A DNA stretch of 64,000 nt from an archaeon (GTDB lineage: Archaea > Nanobdellota > Nanobdellia > Pacearchaeales > GW2011-AR1): positions 90,245-154,244 of the forward strand of contig JABHWZ010000004.1 in the NCBI GenBank assembly GCA_018657525.1, in the 5' to 3' direction. Made by a program: the position numbers and the translations under genes. The notes beneath the pieces are model-generated. The model made no database searches. It saw nothing but the letters and a program-made list of their open reading frames with translations, and had not been told where the DNA came from. Below, piece after piece: positions 58,042 to 64,000 of this stretch. Every line of letters begins with the position of its first letter. The stretch's first letter is position 1.

Positions 58042-58060
58042 TTAGAACCAAAGGTTCTAA
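58042..58060 (+). promoter_or_regulatory. Perfect hairpin in the leader of the acidic microprotein
   Basis: TTAGAACC-AAA-GGTTCTAA, an 8-bp perfect stem. A TATA-like TTTAAAAA at 58012-58019 would start transcription near 58040, so the hairpin opens the transcript. Confidence 0.45.
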
Positions 58061-58074
58061 AACGAGGTTACAAA

Positions 58075-58155
58075 ATGACAGACGAGATGGAATTTCTTGA
58101 AAACGAGGACTCTTTCGAAGAGGATCTAGACTCTTTAGATTTAGATAGCGATTAG
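58075..58155 (+). CDS. 26-aa acidic microprotein
   Basis: MTDEMEFLENEDSFEEDL then DSLDLDSD; RBS GAGGT lies 7 nt upstream. An in-frame ATG at 58036 would give 39 aa with a near-leaderless start. Very acidic and without hydrophobics. It converges on the metalloprotease gene. Tentative. Confidence 0.4.
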   Translation: MTDEMEFLENEDSFEEDLDSLDLDSD

Positions 58156-59099
58156 TCATCGCCAATTTTTATTTCTATTTTATTATTTTTTTTATCCAAC
58201 TCAGAAAACTCTGTCCTAATTTCATATTCTATTTCATCAATTCTTAACTGAGAAATCCAAATATTTGAAAACATTAAAACTCGACCATAACCCATTTGCA
58301 TTGATTCAATCTCCACCTCTTCAATTTGTTTTCCATCTACAAAAATAATTAGTTTAGAATCTGACGCATCTTTCAATCCAATATTTCGAATACTAATATT
58401 TGTACTTAAGTATTTCCCCTCGAGATTTGCACTTACTTTTTCAATTAACAAATCTGGCAAACTTTCAGCCACATAAACATTATCTATCAACTCGAAAATA
58501 TCTGGCCCAATTATTTGATCACAATTTGTAATGTTATACATAATATTATTTCTGTTCAAAGAATGTTCAAATCCCAAAACATGAAGCAACTCATGAATTG
58601 CAATGTTTGGATTCTTGCAATTTGATTCTTTTATCAAACGAATTTGCCCGTGTTGAATTATATTAAATTCCCCTCCTTGAGTTATGTTTGTTGGGCCCCC
58701 TTCCCCCGCAATAAAAAGCCCCCCATTCATTTCTCGCGTTTCATCACAAATAATCAAAATATCTTCGTCATCTAAAACTTCATAAAATTCTAAAACAGTA
58801 TCACCCTCGATAAATTCAAAAGCCTGTTTCATATTGTAAGTTTTCTGCAAAGAACAATCATCAATTTTATAAGAAATTTTTTTCTCAGGAAAACGCATAT
58901 TTTCATAAAACTGCATACTTGCAGAAACCCCTAAACTAAAATTTGAATGTGCAGGAACATTTTCAAAATAAACTCCGCCCCGAGGCACAAACCAATAAAA
59001 AGTCAAAAGCCCAAACACTAAAATCAAAAATAAAAGTCCCAACACAATCTTCAACCCGCTTTTTTTCTCCTCTTCCTCGTAATCATATTTAATAAACAT
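58152..59099 (-). CDS. Membrane-anchored metzincin-like protease with CARDB-like domain
   Basis: 315 aa from MFIKYDYEEEE. TM anchor IVLGLLFLILVFGLLTFYWF (about 16-35). Zinc motif HELLHVLGFEH (HExxHxxGxxH, about residues 167-177) with Met-turn NIMYN nearby is the matrixin/metzincin pattern. A C-terminal domain (about 210-315; VSANLEGKYLSTNISIRNIG) resembles CARDB. Extracytoplasmic protease; target unknown. Confidence 0.75.
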   Translation of the reverse strand: MFIKYDYEEEEKKSGLKIVLGLLFLILVFGLLTFYWFVPRGGVYFENVPAHSNFSLGVSASMQFYENMRFPEKKISYKIDDCSLQKTYNMKQAFEFIEGDTVLEFYEVLDDEDILIICDETREMNGGLFIAGEGGPTNITQGGEFNIIQHGQIRLIKESNCKNPNIAIHELLHVLGFEHSLNRNNIMYNITNCDQIIGPDIFELIDNVYVAESLPDLLIEKVSANLEGKYLSTNISIRNIGLKDASDSKLIIFVDGKQIEEVEIESMQMGYGRVLMFSNIWISQLRIDEIEYEIRTEFSELDKKNNKIEIKIGDD

Positions 59100-59146
59100 A
59101 GTTAACAAAATGAAGTTGAGTTTTTATATTTGATGTTTACAAAAAA

Positions 59147-59905
59147 TTATTTCCCATAATTAACTCGGATAGTTTTAGATTGAGTCATATTTCCACCTTT
59201 ATCAGTTGCTCTAGCAAAATAGGTATGCTTTCCTTTTCTTCCAAGTTTTCTTAAATCTAATTCCCCTCTCCAACGTCCCTTATCCCCAAAATAAGAATCT
59301 GTTTTAAAAAATTCACTATCTAAAACCTTTCCATCCTCATATAAAATTAAATCTTCAATTCCAGCATTATCTCCAGAATCATCTGCATTCAACATTAATT
59401 TTTTAGAATCAATAAGATAAATTCCAAGACCCCCTAGAAATTCCGGGGGCAAATCTAATTCTTTTCCAGTAAATTCTAATTTCAAATCCTTAGATCTTCC
59501 CTTTTCCCCATCTTTATCAATTGCCACAACATGGTGAATATGTTTTCCAGGTGTTGTTTTCTTTAAATAAAACACAGCATGAGGACTAGTACACCCTCCG
59601 GTTTTTTTTGAATCAATAAGTTCGCCATCTTCATAAAGTTCCATCTCAACAATTCCCAAGTTACTCCCCTCATCAAATGCATTTGATCTAATTTCTGCAC
59701 TTATTCCTGTCTTCCCCCTAGGATTTGAATAAATCCCAGTTATACCCCTGAATTTCGGAGCAGTCAAAGAAGGTTTAGTCAAATCATACTCAACAATTTC
59801 TTCTTTTTGCACTGATTCTTTTTTATCTACTTCTGCAAGCTTTTCTCCTCCAAAAACTCCCCAAACTAATCCTCCTGCCAAAAGTAATGATTTTAATGTT
59901 TTCAT
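59147..59905 (-). CDS. Exported Ig-like repeat protein, paralogue 2
   Basis: 252 aa from MKTLKSLLLAGG. Signal peptide without the lipobox Cys (VWGVFGG). Two domains carry VEMELYEDGELIDSKKTG and EDLILYEDGKVLDSEFFKTD strands and end HVVAIDKDGEKGRSKDLKLE and YFARATDKGGNMTQSKTIRV, an Ig-like/cadherin pattern. Paralogue of the next gene. Confidence 0.65.
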   Translation of the reverse strand: MKTLKSLLLAGGLVWGVFGGEKLAEVDKKESVQKEEIVEYDLTKPSLTAPKFRGITGIYSNPRGKTGISAEIRSNAFDEGSNLGIVEMELYEDGELIDSKKTGGCTSPHAVFYLKKTTPGKHIHHVVAIDKDGEKGRSKDLKLEFTGKELDLPPEFLGGLGIYLIDSKKLMLNADDSGDNAGIEDLILYEDGKVLDSEFFKTDSYFGDKGRWRGELDLRKLGRKGKHTYFARATDKGGNMTQSKTIRVNYGK

Positions 59906-59944
59906 AAACACTTTTACTATTTCTAATTTATAAAGATTTAGATA

Positions 59945-60625
59945 TTATTTCCCGTAATTAACTCGGATAATTTTTGAACGAGCAACATTTCCGCCTTTAT
60001 CAACTGCTTCCGCAAAATAAGTATGCTTTCCTTTTCGTTTTAAATTTCTTAAATTTTCTACAAAAGAAGAACTTGGAAAATCTTTAAATTTTTTTCCATC
60101 TTCATACAAAACTGTTTTTTCTATTCCCTTATTATCTCCATAATCATTACCATTAAAAATTAACTCATCATCATGCATTGAAAACCAACTGATTATTGGG
60201 GGCAAGTCTAGGTCTCTCCCAGTAAATTCTAATTCTAACTTTTTAGATCTCCCTTGATTCCCATCTTTATCGATTGCGACAACATGATAAGTATGCACTC
60301 CAAGTTTTATCTTTTTGAGAGAAAATTTTACTGAGGGATTCTTTCCTTCTACTTTTTTTGAAGCAATAGGCATAGGTTTCTCGTCCTCATACAAATCAAT
60401 TTCAACAATTCCCGCATTATAGCCCTCATCCTTCGGAGAAACATAAATTTCTGCAGTTTTCCCTATTTTTTTTTGAGGCCTTGAAAAAAAACTTCCAGTA
60501 TTATCAAATTTCGGAGAAATTAGGGAAAGTTTTGAGATATCGAATTCTTCAACTTTATCCCCACAACCACTTAAAAGTACACTAGCTAATCCTCCCGCCA
60601 AAAGTAATGATTTTAATGTTTTCAT
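59945..60625 (-). CDS. Exported Ig-like repeat lipoprotein, paralogue 1
   Basis: 226 aa. Lipobox-like LASVLLSGCGD. Two Ig-like domains ending HVVAIDKDGNQGRSKKLELE and YFAEAVDKGGNVARSKIIRV, aligning with the paralogue at 59147. Likely a surface lipoprotein. The 3' end and intergenic promoter are duplicated at 60663. Confidence 0.7.
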   Translation of the reverse strand: MKTLKSLLLAGGLASVLLSGCGDKVEEFDISKLSLISPKFDNTGSFFSRPQKKIGKTAEIYVSPKDEGYNAGIVEIDLYEDEKPMPIASKKVEGKNPSVKFSLKKIKLGVHTYHVVAIDKDGNQGRSKKLELEFTGRDLDLPPIISWFSMHDDELIFNGNDYGDNKGIEKTVLYEDGKKFKDFPSSSFVENLRNLKRKGKHTYFAEAVDKGGNVARSKIIRVNYGK

Positions 60626-60662
60626 AAATTTATTTACCTATATTTACTTATAAAGATTTAGA

Positions 60663-60685
60663 TATTATTTCCCGTAAATAACTAT
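60663..60685 (-). pseudogene. Remnant end of a third lipoprotein paralogue
   Basis: The minus strand reads IVIYGK then stop, like RVNYGK-stop in the two paralogues, followed by the same TTTATAAG-type promoter spacing. Shows an earlier tandem expansion. Confidence 0.55.
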
Positions 60686-61012
60686 TCAAAACAAAGGACC
60701 CTTCAAAATATTTCCAGATTCTTTTAATACTAATTTATTTAATTCTTGAACAAGCCCTCTTGACAATTCACTAAATTCCTCTGCCTGTCTTAGCAAATTT
60801 TGTTTTCTTTCTGTATCCCTTGTTTGATTTGCAGAATCTCTAGCTAATTTTATTACTTTTCCAAGAACTTGATTTAACTCAAATCCAGATTCATAAATTC
60901 TATCTTTAAACTCACTCGCATCTTTTAAACGTCCATCCCTCATTGCTTCCCTATAAAGTGCACAATATCCCTTGAAGTCTAACTCAACTTGCCCATATTC
61001 ATCAGATAACAT
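60686..61012 (-). CDS. Helical hypothetical protein (108 aa)
   Basis: ATG at 61012. All helical: YCALYREAMRDGRLKDASEF, KDRIYESGFELNQVLGKVIK, QNLLRQAEEFSELSRGLVQE. Shows a loose layout match with the 101-aa gene at 61043 (helix pair ending in L-rich helix). Possible small adaptor. No family. Confidence 0.5.
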   Translation of the reverse strand: MLSDEYGQVELDFKGYCALYREAMRDGRLKDASEFKDRIYESGFELNQVLGKVIKLARDSANQTRDTERKQNLLRQAEEFSELSRGLVQELNKLVLKESGNILKGPLF

Positions 61013-61042
61013 AAAATAGTAAGTCCCTTCAAAATTATAAAC

Positions 61043-61348
61043 TTATCTATTTTCTAACGCGCCATCACGCAGAAGTAAATTTAAACCCTTTTCATTAAGC
61101 CTAATTCCAACTTCAATTGCATCTAAATTTTTAAGAATTGATAACAATCTACATTTCTTTTCAGTAGATCTCAGTTCTTTGATTCTCATTTTCCATAATT
61201 CCAAACCCATATTATTGAACTCAAAAAGAGAATCGTATGTATCTTGCACAATTCCTTTTACCATTTTTCCTTCACTAATCATCTGTTCATATAAATCCCT
61301 CTGACGTTGAAAGTTATCGAAAGCTTTTTGATATTCTTCCCTATCCAT
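61043..61348 (-). CDS. Helical hypothetical protein (101 aa)
   Basis: EYQKAFDNFQRQRDLYEQMI and EFNNMGLELWKMRIKELRST. A helix-rich protein with a layout like 60686-61012. Unknown function. Confidence 0.5.
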   Translation of the reverse strand: MDREEYQKAFDNFQRQRDLYEQMISEGKMVKGIVQDTYDSLFEFNNMGLELWKMRIKELRSTEKKCRLLSILKNLDAIEVGIRLNEKGLNLLLRDGALENR

Positions 61349-61439
61349 AAAAAAACTAAAAATAAACTAATTATAAAACTATCTATTTTAACATTCCATA
61401 AAAAGAAACACATTTAACAATAATCCCATTCCAAACATT

Positions 61440-61482
61440 CATTAAAAAAATAAAAAATAAAAAACCCCAATTAAATTGGGGG
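61440..61482 (-). terminator. Intrinsic-type terminator of the acidic protein gene
   Basis: On the minus strand, CCCCAATTTAATTGGGG followed by a T-rich run. It lies just after the stop of the gene at 61497-61760. Confidence 0.55.
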
Positions 61483-61496
61483 TGTAATTAGAAAAT

Positions 61497-61760
61497 TTAT
61501 TCAGCTGCTTCTTCAGCAGGTGCTTCTTCAGCTGATTCTTCTGAAGCCTCTGATTCATCTTCTGATTCAGTATTTTCTGAAACTTCTTCAGATTCCGCTT
61601 CAGCTGCTTCTTCAGCAGGTGCTTCTTCAGCTGCTTCTGCTTCAACGGCTTCTTCTTTTGCTTCTTCAGTTGCTTCTTCAGCGTCGCCAGTAGCTTCTTC
61701 AGATTCCGCTTCAACTACTTCTTCAGTTGCTTCAGTTTGTGTTTCTTCGTTTTCTTCCAT
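61497..61760 (-). CDS. Extremely acidic Glu/Ala repeat protein
   Basis: 87 aa with almost only E, A, S, T, D, V, G, N, P, Q. Repeats of AEEAPAEEAAE occur twice. It is disordered and probably helical in part. The strong TATA-like region upstream and the terminator suggest high expression. Could bind a basic partner or act as a solvating/chaperone-like protein. DNA composition mirrors the repeats. Confidence 0.6.
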   Translation of the reverse strand: MEENEETQTEATEEVVEAESEEATGDAEEATEEAKEEAVEAEAAEEAPAEEAAEAESEEVSENTESEDESEASEESAEEAPAEEAAE

Positions 61761-61879
61761 GGTATATTACCTCATTTAATTACTATTCTAAATAAAACTC
61801 CTTTTAAAAAATTTTGGGTTTACTTAATAGTGAATTCTGAAAAGACAAGCTTTTTAAAGAAAATGAGGATTAAGGATAT

Positions 61880-63220
61880 ATGACTAATGACAAAGAATCT
61901 GAAGAAATAGATAAGTCAAAGATTCAAAAACTATTCGAAGAAGAAATAACAAAACCATATTATAAAATTGATTATTTAAACGATTTCAAACTTCCCTACA
62001 AAAAACTAGATGTCTCGATAATTATTCCGACAAAGAACAGATCCCCTTACAAACCCAACTCATTAAAAAGCGAACTAAATCCCCTAGCTTGGGCAATTGA
62101 TTCTTGTTTAATACAGAAACCTAAAATCAATGAAATCATAATCATAGACGATAAAAGCAATGATTATACAAAACAAGTCGTCGAATCATTTAGAGACCAA
62201 GCTAAAAAAGCAGACGTAAAATTAATCTACATAAAAAACAAAGTTCAATTAGGCAATGGTGCATCAAGAAACGTAGGATCAAGATTAGCAAATTCAAAAT
62301 ACCTTTTCTTTACAGACGACGATTTAATAATGGCTCCCTATGCAGTCTTCGGCGCATATTATACTTTTGAATTATTAGAAAAGAAAGGAGAAAAAATCGG
62401 ATTAGTCGGCCTCCCAGTTTATTTCAGAAAATCATTCCCCTCAAAAATCCTTTCAAAAAAAGAAATTGGAATCTTAGATTACACAAAAGGAATAATTAAA
62501 CCAAACAAAGATGCATTCATCCAAGAACTATTAACAAAAGAAAAATCTAATAAATTTTTAGATAATGAACTAAACATATTAAATCCAATAGAAATTCAAA
62601 ATACAAACGCCTACGGCATTTGTTTAAGACAAGCTTTTGAAGACGTCGGAGGATTTCCAAATAAAATAGTGCGAGGAGAAGACAGAGAATTCGGAAGCAA
62701 ATTAATTGAAAATGGTTATGATTTATATTTCAGCTGTGACATAAAATTCCAAGGAGTTCACGGAATGTTTGGATTCAATAACGGAGTTCTATTTGAGGGA
62801 CAAGACTGGTTTAGACAATCAGGAGGGAAGATTTCATTAAAAAAAATGATGAAAGAATGTGACAAGCCAAAAGAATCAACAGGCGCCAGAGTCGGAGTAA
62901 ATCAATATATCTACCAGCAAATCATGTCTTTCTTTATTTCAACTTACAAGAGAAACAAAAAAGGAGCGATTAACTGGACAAAAAGAGTTTACAAAAATTT
63001 TGTTTTAAAAGGAGATAGTGCATCAATTGGTTCTCAAAAAATTCCTCCATTAAACGAAGAAGAAAGAAAATCCATGTGGCTATCAGCAATTAATCAAGGA
63101 TTAAAATTCGTCAGAGATGAAGAAAAAAAAGCACTACAAAAACTTAACAAAACAATTCGAGAACTTCAAAAAGAAAGTAAAGCAGACAAAAATATTATCT
63201 CAATATTAGAAAGATTATAA
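61880..63220 (+). CDS. Family 2 glycosyltransferase
   Basis: 446 aa. GT-A fold: LDVSIIIPTKNRSPYKPN, IIIIDDKSNDYTKQVVESFR, QLGNGASRNVGSRLANSKYL and the DxD-like YLFFTDDDLIMAPY near residue 150. The middle has VGGFPNKIVRGEDREFGSKL (catalytic base region). The C-terminal 120 residues are helical and unique. Transfers a sugar; the acceptor is unknown but glycans of the cell surface are likely. Coupled to the following gene. Confidence 0.85.
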   Translation: MTNDKESEEIDKSKIQKLFEEEITKPYYKIDYLNDFKLPYKKLDVSIIIPTKNRSPYKPNSLKSELNPLAWAIDSCLIQKPKINEIIIIDDKSNDYTKQVVESFRDQAKKADVKLIYIKNKVQLGNGASRNVGSRLANSKYLFFTDDDLIMAPYAVFGAYYTFELLEKKGEKIGLVGLPVYFRKSFPSKILSKKEIGILDYTKGIIKPNKDAFIQELLTKEKSNKFLDNELNILNPIEIQNTNAYGICLRQAFEDVGGFPNKIVRGEDREFGSKLIENGYDLYFSCDIKFQGVHGMFGFNNGVLFEGQDWFRQSGGKISLKKMMKECDKPKESTGARVGVNQYIYQQIMSFFISTYKRNKKGAINWTKRVYKNFVLKGDSASIGSQKIPPLNEEERKSMWLSAINQGLKFVRDEEKKALQKLNKTIRELQKESKADKNIISILERL

Positions 63221-63840
63221 TGATAAAGGAAAAAGAAGGGTGGCAATCTAAAGTAAAATTTTATAATAATTATGTTATCAAAAAATTAAAATCTCCACGG
63301 GAAATTGAAGAAGGTATTAAACAATATCTAAAGAAAAAAAATAAATCACATGAATTAAAAGAACTTGTTAAAAAAACAATCAAACTAACCAACACTTCAC
63401 TAAAAATAATTAAAAAAACAAAAGCACCGAAAGATTATTTTGGAAACCCAGAATTTATCGGCCCTCGTGAAATAAAACAAGACCGCGCAATTTTAATGAG
63501 TGACGCTCTAGAAAACTTAATTTCTAAAAATAAAATAAGTGAAGCACAAAAATTAATAGACCAATACATAAAATTAATTTTAAACTTATGGCAATATAAA
63601 ATTCATGAATTAAATTACAAATTTTATTCGAATTATGGCGTAATAAATAACCAAGTTATTTTACTTGACTTCTTAGAAATCACCGAAGATAAAAAAGAAG
63701 TTATTGATTATATCAAAAATAAAAAATGGGACAGCAAAAAAGATTTAAAGAAAAGAATCCCCCCAAAATTAATCGAATATTATATTAAAAAAATGAATGA
63801 AAATATAAATTTAAAAAACCTAGAAAAATTCTGGAAATAG
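63220..63840 (+). CDS. Hypothetical helical protein coupled to the GT2
   Basis: 206 aa, unrecognised, Lys-rich. Helices ILMSDALENLISKNKISEAQ, KLIDQYIKLILNLWQYKIHE, and an N-terminal segment FYNNYVIKKLKSPREIEEGI suggest a soluble helical fold. It shares a TAATG junction with the GT2 gene and probably helps it. Confidence 0.55.
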   Translation: MIKEKEGWQSKVKFYNNYVIKKLKSPREIEEGIKQYLKKKNKSHELKELVKKTIKLTNTSLKIIKKTKAPKDYFGNPEFIGPREIKQDRAILMSDALENLISKNKISEAQKLIDQYIKLILNLWQYKIHELNYKFYSNYGVINNQVILLDFLEITEDKKEVIDYIKNKKWDSKKDLKKRIPPKLIEYYIKKMNENINLKNLEKFWK

Positions 63841-63874
63841 AGGGCTTTAAAAAGATAATTTTCGAAGATATACT

Positions 63875-64000
63875 ATGATAATAAAACAAAACAAAAAAGA
63901 GCTTTATTGGAATATTGTTTCTGAAGATGAAATGAAAAAGATGTTAAAAACAGCCAAAGTTGATTATAAAAAAGCTATCAAAAATATGAAAATAACAGAT
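63875..64000 (+). CDS. N-terminus of a gene cut by the window edge
   Basis: ATG at 63875, 42 codons to the edge. MIIKQNKKELYWNIVSEDEM, then a Lys-rich helix. A TATA-like CTTTAAAAAG lies about 32 nt upstream. No family visible yet. Confidence 0.55.
   Translation, partial: MIIKQNKKELYWNIVSEDEMKKMLKTAKVDYKKAIKNMKITD

Noticed and set aside
61497..61760. Spurious ORF from simple repeats
   Set aside because: Promoter, terminator and lack of stops in one frame support a real acidic protein, so I kept it as a gene; the other-frame ORF at 61442-61714 was rejected.

Overview
The window looks like a chromosomal segment of an AT-rich archaeon, most likely a DPANN lineage of the Woesearchaeota/Pacearchaeota type. 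The archaeal evidence is Rpo7, Spt4, eS24, eS31, eL33, a thermosome subunit, an archaeal-type GluRS, Dph6, a TrmB-type regulator, TATA-box promoters about 25-30 nt before tRNA and protein starts, and a tRNA-Tyr with an intron. The DPANN inference rests on the many small lineage-specific proteins, compact genes and streamlined enzymes. No rRNA, CRISPR array, transposase or integrase was found.

Layout. 0-8 kb: a TrmB regulator, tRNA-Trp, and a six-gene minus-strand operon of drug-resistance-like families (NTase, ABC exporter, GNAT, serine hydrolase, APH kinase, MFS). 8-15.6 kb: HNH-repeat-like and hypothetical genes, a methyltransferase/P-loop kinase pair, then a second six-gene operon coupled throughout by 4-nt overlaps (MNT, HEPN, PRTase-like membrane protein, PIN, CYTH, PL14-like), preceded by operator-like repeats. 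15.6-18 kb: information-processing operon PIN-rpo7-hypothetical-spt4-eS24-eS31. 18.5-25.6 kb: scpA, dph6, hisS with its own tRNA-His, a phosphatase, a U32 peptidase, a pilin-like protein and a truncated GluRS. 26-34 kb: conserved hypothetical proteins, a TIM-barrel protein, an NTase, and ribosomal proteins uL16 and eL33. 34-38 kb: a TrmG10-like methyltransferase and a large NTase protein. 38-40.2 kb: tRNA-Val and tRNA-Gly, each with a damaged partial copy nearby. 40-47 kb: EamA transporter, thermosome, CBS-zinc ribbon protein, exported proteins. 47-56.5 kb: accessory region of repeat-separated cassettes (Fic, NYN, M64-like peptidase operon, HEPN-MNT, tiny membrane proteins). 57-64 kb: exported proteins, a metzincin-like protease, tandem lipoprotein-like paralogues and a GT2 glycosyltransferase.

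The most unusual signal is a set of short double-hairpin elements sitting inside partial tRNA copies: a tRNA-His 5' half at 21.5 kb, a tRNA-Val 3' part at 38.2 kb and a tRNA-Gly 3' part at 40.0 kb. Two of the three are related by sequence and show compensatory changes in both stems. The other prominent candidates are the two translationally coupled six-gene operons and the direct-repeat-bounded cassettes at 49-54 kb.
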